NCBI RefSeq assembly: GCF_000209165.1
Contig: NC_009044.1
Location: 620,001-684,000 of the forward strand
Direction: 5' to 3'
Source: Scheffersomyces stipitis CBS 6054
Lineage: Eukaryota > Ascomycota > Pichiomycetes > Serinales > Debaryomycetaceae
Length of the DNA: 64,000 bases
Part shown: one piece after another, positions 7,881-17,066 of the stretch
Position numbering within the stretch: the stretch's first letter is position 1
Layout of the letters: every line of letters begins with the position of its first letter
The notes under the pieces: generated by a model
Database searches by the model: none
Told to the model about the DNA's origin: nothing
What the model saw: the letters and a program-made list of their open reading frames with translations, nothing else
Program-made: the position numbers and the translations under genes

Positions 7881-10800
7881 ATGTCTGCTACAGTAGGTAA
7901 TCCGCGAGTTACTGTTCTGCTTCAGCAGAGTCAAATAGCGACGCCTAAGCTGGTGAATCTGAAATATGGAAGCAGTTCTATGAGCAATGGGAATAAGATG
8001 AGAAATATTCTGAGCCAACCGTTCAAAGTAAGCCATCAGAGAGTTAACATTGATGTAGATATGCTGCGGAATCGTATTGATGGTTTCACGGAATTAACTC
8101 TAGTTCCATTTACCAACACTTTAAAAGTAGTGAGATTAGATTGTAGAGAAATGAAGATCACCAGAGTCACCATCAACAACATGAAGCCATGCAATTACAT
8201 ACATAACGACATTTTGTACATCAATGATGGCAAGTACTTCGACGAAGAAATCGTACTGGCCTATGATGTCAACTTGTTTGACTTGTATTCAGATGAAGTG
8301 TCTATTCATCAACATCATATGATCAAGCACAAGCTAGGGTATATCTTTGGGGAGAGCAATTACGATCCCAGAGATCCCCATGCCGATGTATTCTCAACTA
8401 TTGTCAATACTGAGGAGCTTTCAGTGATGCTTCCTGATAATTTGCGACTTGAATTGACGGACATCAACTCGATCCATACTCCTGGGAGCCAACCGGGAAC
8501 ACTTACTCCTTTGCATTTGAAACTGAAAGCCACAAACAGCGACATTTATACACCTATACAGCTTCGGATCGAGTACGAGCTTGTGAATCCCAAGAATGGA
8601 GTCAACTTTGTCTCTGATAGTATAGAGAAGCGTAACTGGCACTCGTACACAACTAATAACACGTACAATCTTTCGACTTCGTCATGGGTTCCTTGCATAG
8701 ACAATTTATGGGACAGAAGTACGTGGTCTCTTGAAGTAATCATCCCCAGAACAGTGCGAGATATAGGGAATCCTCGTATCATAGGCTCAGAAGAAGCTAT
8801 GCGAGGGTCGCGCAACCAGAAGAAGAAACGTAGACTAAATAGAAACGATGATTCAGACATCGAGGACGATGAAGACAACGAAGATGATGATAACGAAAAC
8901 CATGATCTAGTGGTTTGCTCAGGAGATTTCAACAATGTTAAGGAAACACCGCATTCGATCGATTTGTCAAAGAAAGTAGTCTCATGGTCCATCTTTAATC
9001 CTGTTTGTGCACATCATGTAGGCTGGGCTCTCGGATGTTTTGAGAACTTTGTCATTTCCGAGTCGACAGAGTCAAGAGAAGTAGACGACGAGATCAAAGA
9101 GAACTTTGAAGATATAGACAAGGATGGAACCAGTTCTCCTATAACCATTTACTGCCTTCCCGGTCAGATTGAACAGGCTAGAAACACTTGTATTTTCACT
9201 ATGAGAGCTATGGACTTTTTTCTGAAGGAATTTGGTTCTTTCCCGTTTAGTTCCTACGGAATAGTTTTTGTTCAGGACAGTGTAGTCGACACCAACAACT
9301 TTGCTGGTTTATCGATATTTTCAGATTCCATTTTGTATCCTTCTGATATCATAGAGCCCATGTTTACCAGCACGGAGGTGATTCTTGAAGCCATTTCCAG
9401 TCAGTGGTCGGGAATCAGCATCACTCCTCAAACAGTTAACGACATCTGGTGCACCATAGGTATAGCAAAGTTCATGGTCTTTCAGTACTTGAAGGATTTG
9501 ATGGGAACCAACGAATACAGATTCAAGATCAAGAAGATGATGAATAGAATTGTTGAAGAAGATAGAGGAAAGAAACCATTGGGATACCATTATTTCAGAT
9601 TTCCTGTCTCTGACTCAGATTTAGACTTCATCAAGTTAAAGGCTCCGATTGTGTTGTTCATTTTGGATAAGCGTATGACCAAGACCGACAAATCATTTGG
9701 TTTATCAAGAGTGTTGCCCAAGTTGTTTCTTCAGGCGATGTCTGGAGATCTTCAGAACGGTACCCTTTCTACGCAGCATTTTCAGTATGTTTGTGAGAAA
9801 GTCAATAGAAACAAACTAGAAAACTTCTTTAAGCAATGGGTCTATGGAGTCGGAGCTCCAATTTTTAATATCACGCAAAGATTTAACAAGAAGCGTGGAG
9901 TAATCGAAATGAGCATTCGTCAAATTCAACATCAAGTTACTAGGAAAAGTGGAACAAACGCTGAATCGTTTATAAACGATTCCATAGCATATTTGGAAGA
10001 CGAGCCTACTTTTCCAGTTCAGTCTATTTTCACTGGACCTATGACTATCAGAGTGCATGAAGCTGATGGGACTCCTTATGAGCATATAGTAGATTTAAAA
10101 GAGGGAAACACAAAGCTTGATGTTCAATACAATTCAAAATTTAGACGTATGAAGAAGAATCGTGATGAAACAAGTGAAAATGCAGTGACTTTCAGCAGAC
10201 TTGGAGATGTTTTAGAATCAGAAAAGGAGATGGAAGAATGGAACTTGGCTGACTGGGCAAAAGTGGATGATGATCCTATGAATATAGAAGCGTTTGAGTG
10301 GATCAGAGTGGATGTAGATTTCGAGTGGATTGCGAGATTTGATGTCAAACAACCTGACTACATGTTTGGTTCACAATTACAACATGACAGAGACGTTGAA
10401 GCCCAATTTGACGCCGTCCGCTACTTGGGAAACATAGAAAAACCTTCTACGATCCACTGCACTGCACTAACTCGTACGGTAGTTGATGAAAGGTATTACT
10501 ATGGGGTAAGGATTGCTGCTGCTGAGGCATTGGCAAACTTCTCCAATTCTGTGACAAACTTCATTGGTGTTCCTTACTTGGTCAAAATTTATAGAGAGCT
10601 CTACTGTTTTCCAGGCAGTTCCATTCCTTTGAGTAATGATTTCAACGACTTTGGTAGATTCTTTTTACAGAAAGAAATCCCTAAGCAATTGTGTAAAATT
10701 AGAGATAGTGATGATGAGGTTCCCGTTGTCATCAGAAATTTGATACTCAATTTGATCAAATTCAATGACAATACCAACAACAATTTCCAGGACAGTTTCT

Positions 10801-12731
10801 ACATATCAGAATTGGTTCAATCATTGACAACTTGTGCTGTTAATTCCAGTTTTCCCAATTCGCCGAAGGATATATTTCCAAAGTCGCATCCTCACGGGAG
10901 CCTGGAGAAGAAGAAGTTTGTTGCCAATGTGATTACTGAAATCAATAGACTTCAGAAGTTAGACGAATGGATACCTTCGTATCATAATGTAGTTTCGGTG
11001 ACTTGTTTGACTCAGAAAATTCGTTTGGCATTACATGGGCATTTAGATCTTTCGTTCGAAGACTTGTTATACTTCACTGTTGAAAAGTTTCCAATTCAGA
11101 TAAGAGTGGAAGCTTTCCGTGGTCTTTTTGTGCTTGGTGGTTTGAAGAATAGACATATCTTGAACTATTTCTTGAAGGCATGCCTCTTGGATGTTCGATC
11201 AGCTGCTTACAGAGAGCTACTCATTTCGGCTCTAATTGATTCGATATGTGTCGCTGCTGTCAGTGGCACTCCTTCTACGTTAGACGATCCCGAGTTCAAG
11301 CCATTTGAAAAATTAAGCGAATCTAAAACTGGGGCCAGTACAGCATTGGCCAATATGATTATTGTTGAAGATGGATCACACAATGAGATGGACGAAAAAA
11401 GAGATGTGTTTGCGAGAGCCACTGTAAGTGGAGCTATTGATATATTGAGAAGAGATTATTCCATTGGAAAAGGCTTAAAGCGTACTATATGGGAGCTACT
11501 TCATACGTCCTTATTGAGCATCCGTGAGAAGCGTAACTTGTTTTTGATTTGTCAGATCTTGTACAAAGAGATAGATCTGTTCGTAGTTAAGATTCCTATT
11601 CCGAATGTTCCTTTGAATGAATTGACGAAAAAGATCGTTACGAAGAACTTGGGCAACGGAAAGGTTGTATTTAAGAGACAGGGTAGATTCAAGATTCAGT
11701 TGGCATCACAGAAACTTCTTATTGAAAAGCCTAAGGCCAAGGAACCTAAAGTTTCTCACAAGAAGCCTGTCGACAGAACAGTGAACGAGGTAGCCCTTAA
11801 TCCTGATGAGTCAAAGGAACCTAAATTGAAGTTGAACCTTAGTATCAAGCCAAGCGCTCCTCCGGCAGCTCCACCTCCAACGGAATCTCCTACTAAGAAA
11901 CAAAAGAAGCAAGCTCCAGCACCTAAAAAGCATATTCCGGTTGTATCTATTGGAACGCACAATTCGAGAAAATTCGAATTGTCGTTCAAGTTCCAAGATC
12001 ACAGTTTGCCAGAGTTGAAGCCAGTGTCTGGAATTTCAGTGAAGGTAGGTAGAAGTCAAGTGTCTGTAGACGGAGGCAAAGTAAAGTTCAACTTTAAGGG
12101 TGCTTTCAAATCGAGGTTCAGAGATTTGATGGCCAAGCCAGTGGAACCAGCACCACCACAAAAGCCCAAACCCACATTACCAGCGGTGACTACCGTAGAG
12201 CCTAATGCACGGTATGTTAAGATTTTAACCAAAGAGAAGAAAGTTTTGATATCGTCTACGCCTTTTGAAGTTTCAAAGGAGTTATCTCCAATAAAACAAG
12301 AGGTGGCGGAATCACTTCGAATTCCTGATTCAACTACGTCACTTGATGCTTCTAAGCAGTCGGAGAAGAAGTCTGTTTCAACACCAGATTCTGTCGCTAG
12401 TCGTACAGACAAACAGACTAGAAGTTCTCTGGTAGAACCGGAAGTACAAGCTAAAGACAAGACGCCAGTTACACCGTTCAGCAAGGCAGCCAGTCCGTTT
12501 TCGTCTTCGCATTCACCTCACGGCACTAAGAGAAAAAAGACTAAGATCTACATTCATTCGGGAGACAACAGCAAGTCGCTGAGCCCACCGGATGCACAGG
12601 TAAATAATGAGGTGAAGAACGAACAAAACGTAGATAACGTCCAAGCATCGCTGAACGTTGAGGAAACGCAACCAATTAAGAAAGAGCTAGCAAAGACGAA
12701 GCTCAAGCTCAAGCTCAACTTGAAGAAGTGA
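7881..12731 (+). CDS. TAF2: TFIID subunit TAF2 (TSM1)
   Basis: Large TFIID subunit of 1616 residues (baker's yeast 1407) that contacts initiator DNA in the preinitiation complex. The N-terminal half has the M1-aminopeptidase-like fold of the family: QPFKVSHQRVNIDVD near the start, ITIYCLPGQ, then the pseudo-catalytic stretch with FAGLSIFSD in place of the gluzincin GAMEN motif and no HExxH zinc site. An acidic insert (DDSDIEDDEDNEDDD) interrupts it near residue 330. The C-terminal third is Lys/Pro/Ser-rich and ends in KLKLKLNLKK. I use the ATG at 7881; ten more codons are open upstream but begin with TTG. The long basic tail exceeds the baker's yeast protein. Confidence 0.92.
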   Translation: MSATVGNPRVTVLLQQSQIATPKLVNLKYGSSSMSNGNKMRNILSQPFKVSHQRVNIDVDMLRNRIDGFTELTLVPFTNTLKVVRLDCREMKITRVTINNMKPCNYIHNDILYINDGKYFDEEIVLAYDVNLFDLYSDEVSIHQHHMIKHKLGYIFGESNYDPRDPHADVFSTIVNTEELSVMLPDNLRLELTDINSIHTPGSQPGTLTPLHLKLKATNSDIYTPIQLRIEYELVNPKNGVNFVSDSIEKRNWHSYTTNNTYNLSTSSWVPCIDNLWDRSTWSLEVIIPRTVRDIGNPRIIGSEEAMRGSRNQKKKRRLNRNDDSDIEDDEDNEDDDNENHDLVVCSGDFNNVKETPHSIDLSKKVVSWSIFNPVCAHHVGWALGCFENFVISESTESREVDDEIKENFEDIDKDGTSSPITIYCLPGQIEQARNTCIFTMRAMDFFLKEFGSFPFSSYGIVFVQDSVVDTNNFAGLSIFSDSILYPSDIIEPMFTSTEVILEAISSQWSGISITPQTVNDIWCTIGIAKFMVFQYLKDLMGTNEYRFKIKKMMNRIVEEDRGKKPLGYHYFRFPVSDSDLDFIKLKAPIVLFILDKRMTKTDKSFGLSRVLPKLFLQAMSGDLQNGTLSTQHFQYVCEKVNRNKLENFFKQWVYGVGAPIFNITQRFNKKRGVIEMSIRQIQHQVTRKSGTNAESFINDSIAYLEDEPTFPVQSIFTGPMTIRVHEADGTPYEHIVDLKEGNTKLDVQYNSKFRRMKKNRDETSENAVTFSRLGDVLESEKEMEEWNLADWAKVDDDPMNIEAFEWIRVDVDFEWIARFDVKQPDYMFGSQLQHDRDVEAQFDAVRYLGNIEKPSTIHCTALTRTVVDERYYYGVRIAAAEALANFSNSVTNFIGVPYLVKIYRELYCFPGSSIPLSNDFNDFGRFFLQKEIPKQLCKIRDSDDEVPVVIRNLILNLIKFNDNTNNNFQDSFYISELVQSLTTCAVNSSFPNSPKDIFPKSHPHGSLEKKKFVANVITEINRLQKLDEWIPSYHNVVSVTCLTQKIRLALHGHLDLSFEDLLYFTVEKFPIQIRVEAFRGLFVLGGLKNRHILNYFLKACLLDVRSAAYRELLISALIDSICVAAVSGTPSTLDDPEFKPFEKLSESKTGASTALANMIIVEDGSHNEMDEKRDVFARATVSGAIDILRRDYSIGKGLKRTIWELLHTSLLSIREKRNLFLICQILYKEIDLFVVKIPIPNVPLNELTKKIVTKNLGNGKVVFKRQGRFKIQLASQKLLIEKPKAKEPKVSHKKPVDRTVNEVALNPDESKEPKLKLNLSIKPSAPPAAPPPTESPTKKQKKQAPAPKKHIPVVSIGTHNSRKFELSFKFQDHSLPELKPVSGISVKVGRSQVSVDGGKVKFNFKGAFKSRFRDLMAKPVEPAPPQKPKPTLPAVTTVEPNARYVKILTKEKKVLISSTPFEVSKELSPIKQEVAESLRIPDSTTSLDASKQSEKKSVSTPDSVASRTDKQTRSSLVEPEVQAKDKTPVTPFSKAASPFSSSHSPHGTKRKKTKIYIHSGDNSKSLSPPDAQVNNEVKNEQNVDNVQASLNVEETQPIKKELAKTKLKLKLNLKK

Positions 12732-14240
12732 GATGTATTATTAATGACTTTGTATAACTATTCAATGTACAATATGAACACTTAGGCATGACGTAGACCC
12801 CCCAGAGAGTGTGTTTCAATATCTGAGAATACCAAAATATTCAAAGTTACGATACAGACTTTGAGCCATGAGAGAGCATGTATTGGTGACAAAAGACGAG
12901 GAACAGGAAAAATAAAGACTCAACAAACAAATTTAAATTAGATATACGATAGGGTTAATATAACATATGAAGAATAGAGTCTGCAGATATACAGCAAAAT
13001 TCCCCTTAGTTTGACGTTTAGGGAATAATTAAGTGTTTAATACACTATTGCTAGTCTGAGGCAAAGAGCTACATACTACAGAAAAAATTATCTCAAGCAC
13101 ATGAAACCCAATTTGAAGATCAAAAGAAATAGTGAATAACCGAAATAAAACATATGACATTGGAAATCCGTAAGACCTTACAAATCGTAGTCGACTTGTT
13201 CTCCAATAGTAACTAGGAAACACCTTGCAAAATAGGAGCTGCCTCGGGCCAAGTTGTGAACCCTCAAAAAGGTGCCCCTTTTGGTTGGCCAGTAGTTAAC
13301 CAGCAACGAGCCCTGACACAAAGCTTTCGCGCCAGCCAAGCCGTCACCGCTAGACACAAAGGCTTCAGCTTCAGGCTATTCAGGCTAGCCTACGAATCCA
13401 AGTACGACCTCGCCTGCACAAGCAGGTCAAAGTACGGTTGCGGTAACATCTCACCTTGAATTTCCTAAAGGAGCAAAAAGGAGACCTGCTGCTCGAAATT
13501 ATTCAGATGAACACCGTGCAACCAGAGCGTCGAATTTCAGGTTGACACCCTCCACAAGACTAAGTTGGCTAATTCATCTTAGCCAGATCTGGTCAAGACG
13601 CGTATTGTGCATCTTTTAGGAAACAAAGAGAACCCAGACGTATATCATTAGCCAGATGTAGAAGCGCCGAGATCGACCAACACATGATCGAAGGGGGGAT
13701 CTAGGAGTGGTGTAAATAGAGGAGGCACAATGGAGATGAATCTTTGGTGATACAATAGAGTTTAACAATGGGGTCTACAATGGAAGGCTATATTGGAAAA
13801 CGATTACAACGCACAAGTTATACATTTACCTAAAATAAAGTAACTAGACCCTTTTGGTAAAGGCTTTCACGGTTCAGGCTTTCAAGGACATGGGCATTAA
13901 TTGCTAATTAACTTTTACTACTGCCGTAGGCTCTTCTCGTATCGCTTTTGTGGCCGATATCGTGTACATTATACTACTTTCGTCATTGGGCCCAACAATG
14001 GGTTTTGATGCCTGCAAGGATTATATTTTATGGAGGCTACATTTCCCACTGCGACGGAGTTATCTACTATAGGCGACCCCTGTGAGTAGTGTCTCATGGC
14101 ATTATATATATATTGAAAGTTCTCAGAGTCTTATGCTTTGATCTTCAATAGCCTTTTTCCCAGGGCATTTATACTTTATCTTCGCATTATTCTGCCTGAA
14201 AAATCTGCCCCAGTCTTCTATTTTTTACCTTGTCAAAAAT
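12732..14240. other. Gene-poor 1.5 kb interval
   Basis: No convincing gene was found. The part around 13230-13700 is richer in G+C than the flanks and contains a 67-codon frame (13256-13459) with Arg/Ala/Ser-rich composition and no recognised homology. A run of G followed by GTGTAAATAGAGG near 13690-13722 resembles the polypurine tract of an LTR element, but no LTR ends could be matched. The right end contains the globin-gene promoter, with a TATATATATATT stretch at about 14103-14114. Confidence 0.4.
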
Positions 14241-15539
14241 ATGTCAGATATTGCAACTTCGAGGAATACTCGACAACCCCAGCAGTCGGCTCTCCCAGAC
14301 TTCACCTTCACCCAGTACGAGCTTACGTGTATCAAGGAGACATGGAACGCTCTCAAAATCACTAGAACCGTCGACAGCATGTCTCTGGCCCGAGTTCCAG
14401 CCAATAACTCGAAGGAGAGCCTACATAATAGCGATAAAAATACCAGCAAAGATGCAAATGTGAATGGTAGCAAGAACAGTGATAACAGCAGTAGCACACA
14501 ACCATTGCCCAAGTCTTCTGGACCTGTGCATATGAAGAGGTCTAACATCGACGACCATATTCTCAATTTAGAGAAGTTCCACAGTACTCTATGTGGACAT
14601 ATCTTCCAGATCGAGAACGATTTGCCAGAAAACTTGAAGAGAAACGACTTCCACAGAAGTCTGTTGGAGCACTACAATCAGACAATCTCGAACTTTCACT
14701 ACGAGATGATCCAGACAAGTTATCAGGTAACCCACATGGTGCAGCTTATCTCGATCATGATCAACTGTCTTGAATTCAACAAGTCATTACCAGTAGCTTA
14801 CATCACCAAAGTGAGTAAAGTCAACTACAGAATCCACGACATGGACGCCTTGGCTTATAAGGTATTTGGTGAAGCGTTGATCATGACGGTTATTGAAGTT
14901 TCCAACGAAAGCAACAAATCTAGCTGTATCTGCGAAGCTTTTACTATCAAACACCAGGCGATCTTCAATAAGTTTATATCCAAATTGTTGAACATTTTGA
15001 TCTACTATGGCTTCGACGAAATGTTAGGAATGAACTCTGCCGTCAACGGCACCAAAGCATCAGCAAACTTACAGAGAAACTCATATATGTCTCTATCTAG
15101 CTCTGTCTCAGCTTCGCTGGCTTCTTCGAGAATCGCACTCACCAGAGTTCAAAGCGAAATCTCTACCAAGTCATCACAGTTGTCGTTATACTCTGGAATC
15201 GACGAAACTGCTTCTTCTATTGGCATTTCAGACTTCGAATATGCTTCAGAAAAACCAACTAACACTCACAGCATTACCACAGCATTTGGTCTTGACAAGT
15301 TCAATTCCAAATCGGAACCAAAGACATTTGAAGATATCAAAGAATCAGACGAATACGAATCCTTTGAGGAAGAGGACGATTCTTTCGACATGCTCAACTC
15401 TTTTGCTCCACCAACAGCCAAGACCAGCAAAAACTTGTTCAAGAAGAACACATCAAACAAGCAAATGCCTAAAAATCAACGCTCACTGGGAAGAGTGCCT
15501 GTTCATGACGACACTCAGGATAACTGTACAATAATGTAG
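14241..15539 (+). CDS. Globin-domain protein with C-terminal CaaX box
   Basis: 432 residues. The globin fold is recognisable in pieces. Helix A resembles FTQYELTCIKETWNAL (about 23-38). After a Ser/Asn-rich insert (about 45-100), a B/C region reads STLCGHIFQIENDLPENLK, and an F-G region reads YRIHDMDALAYKVFGEALI. The single His there, H199, is the candidate haem-binding residue, although strict alignment would need a small gap. Baker's yeast has a comparable divergent haem-binding globin, YNL234W (426 residues). The rest (about 245-428) is Ser/Thr-rich and unstructured. The chain ends in CTIM, a fit to the CaaX prenylation signal, suggesting membrane attachment. Start is the ATG at 14241. Function unknown; oxygen or redox sensing is a guess. 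Confidence 0.65.
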   Translation: MSDIATSRNTRQPQQSALPDFTFTQYELTCIKETWNALKITRTVDSMSLARVPANNSKESLHNSDKNTSKDANVNGSKNSDNSSSTQPLPKSSGPVHMKRSNIDDHILNLEKFHSTLCGHIFQIENDLPENLKRNDFHRSLLEHYNQTISNFHYEMIQTSYQVTHMVQLISIMINCLEFNKSLPVAYITKVSKVNYRIHDMDALAYKVFGEALIMTVIEVSNESNKSSCICEAFTIKHQAIFNKFISKLLNILIYYGFDEMLGMNSAVNGTKASANLQRNSYMSLSSSVSASLASSRIALTRVQSEISTKSSQLSLYSGIDETASSIGISDFEYASEKPTNTHSITTAFGLDKFNSKSEPKTFEDIKESDEYESFEEEDDSFDMLNSFAPPTAKTSKNLFKKNTSNKQMPKNQRSLGRVPVHDDTQDNCTIM

Positions 15540-15707
15540 AGGGAATTATGTATTTATTGGGATTTCGTGGCAGGGTAGCCACTTTTAAATATAAATATTA
15601 ATTAGGCTAATAAGTGTAGGGAGCGATGTAATAGTCGTTTGTGTCACAAACATGTAATACTGTCTAAAGAATCGTATGGCATTTGTCGTGAAAGTTATTG
15701 AAGGGGT

Positions 15708-17066
15708 TCAATGGCAACGTTCAGTGTCACATTGAGAGATTTCATCTACAAAACAGTTGGAACTATTGGTGTTTCCGTATGCACTGGGTCTCTTGGTGAG
15801 TTTAATAGACTTGGCGTAGTTGGTAAATTCAGGTTGAATCGTAACAGAATGAATACCAAATTTGTGCATCACTTCCCGGACTTGACTGACAACCTTCAAG
15901 AAAGTATTCTTGTCGATTTGTGAGTAATTCACAGTGGATACAGAAACAAAAGATTCACTGGCAGCTAGATCAACAAGAGGACTGTGGTTATGCACTCCGT
16001 TTGGGAGTGGAACTTGAGGAGCTTGCTGAGCATAGCAACTATCTTCAAGCTCTATATGTAAGGAAGCAATCAAGATATCTTCGTTAAGGTTCCAAACATG
16101 GAAGTCGTGGATGGACTTAACCAACGGCAATTTGACGATTTCTTCGATTATCAAGTTGGAGTTGATATATGGTGGAGTCGCCTGCAACAAGATCTTGGAA
16201 GACTTACGACACAAGGGTAAGGCAGAAGAAAAGATAATCAAGGTGATAACCAAAGAAGTAACAGGATCAGATACGTATCTCCACGAGTAGTCCGTTTTCC
16301 AGATAAACAACGCCGTGATTATAACTCCGATGTTACCCAAGGCGTCGCCAAGTACATGGAGGAAGACTCCTTCCATGTTCATCGACTTCTTCTTTACCTT
16401 GTGAGCCTTGGCATCTTCCGGTTCAGCACCGTTCTGTTTCTTGAGCAACGGTGATTGCTCGTTGTATCGATCTACTACGGTATCTGGGAGGTAATCAAAT
16501 ACATCTGACGTTGAAGCAGAAGCATGAGAATGGCCGTGTTCGTAGATTTCGATAGAGCCGTTTCTGGGTCTGGATTCGATTCTCAGCTCTTCGTCAGTGA
16601 CTTCACCATGGCCATGTTCGTGTTCATGAGGAGATTCTGCACCGCCGTGAGAATGAGAGTGGCCATGCTCGTGAAATAAAACCAATCCTACACCGTTGCT
16701 ACATAAGCCAGCAATGCCTACAACCAAAATGAGCTTTGGCTGGGTGATTACTGCAGGCTCGAAGAATCTCTGGATAGCATCAATAACGATGGTGAAACAA
16801 AGAGCCAACAAGAAAACGGCATTGATCAATGCACCCAAGATCTCTGCTCTCTGCCAGCCGTAGGTATACTTTCCGTCAGCGGGCTTTGTATTCTTGACTC
16901 TGACAGCCCAGAGAGCTATGATCAACGAGATGATATCGTTCAACATATGGAACGAGTCAGCGATTAATGCCAACGAATGTACCGAATACCCGATGATGGC
17001 TTCTAGAAGAAAGAACACTGTGTCCAACACCAAAAGTGCGGCTATTCTGATTTCCTTGTTTTGCAT
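15708..17066 (-). CDS. ZRC1: Vacuolar zinc transporter Zrc1/Cot1 (CDF family)
   Basis: Cation diffusion facilitator of 452 residues that pumps Zn2+ from cytosol into the vacuole in exchange for protons. The first helix pair LLVLDTVFFLLEA and HSLALIADSFHMLNDIISL is nearly identical to baker's yeast Zrc1 and supplies the zinc-site His and Asp (SFHMLND). The second site is HVLGDALGN. Between helices 4 and 5 lies the cytosolic His-rich loop (HEHGHSHSHGG and a second HGHSHAS). The C-terminal domain includes KSIHDFHVWNL, typical of CDF cytosolic domains. Start is the ATG at 17064-17066. The globin gene converges on it from the left, with 168 bp between the stops. ZRT3, the opposing exporter, lies 4 kb to the right. 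Confidence 0.93.
   Translation of the reverse strand: MQNKEIRIAALLVLDTVFFLLEAIIGYSVHSLALIADSFHMLNDIISLIIALWAVRVKNTKPADGKYTYGWQRAEILGALINAVFLLALCFTIVIDAIQRFFEPAVITQPKLILVVGIAGLCSNGVGLVLFHEHGHSHSHGGAESPHEHEHGHGEVTDEELRIESRPRNGSIEIYEHGHSHASASTSDVFDYLPDTVVDRYNEQSPLLKKQNGAEPEDAKAHKVKKKSMNMEGVFLHVLGDALGNIGVIITALFIWKTDYSWRYVSDPVTSLVITLIIFSSALPLCRKSSKILLQATPPYINSNLIIEEIVKLPLVKSIHDFHVWNLNEDILIASLHIELEDSCYAQQAPQVPLPNGVHNHSPLVDLAASESFVSVSTVNYSQIDKNTFLKVVSQVREVMHKFGIHSVTIQPEFTNYAKSIKLTKRPSAYGNTNSSNCFVDEISQCDTERCH

Noticed and set aside
13256..13459. 67-codon frame in the G+C-richer island
   Set aside because: Tested by eye against retroelement Gag/Pol and found no motif; kept only as a possible relic.
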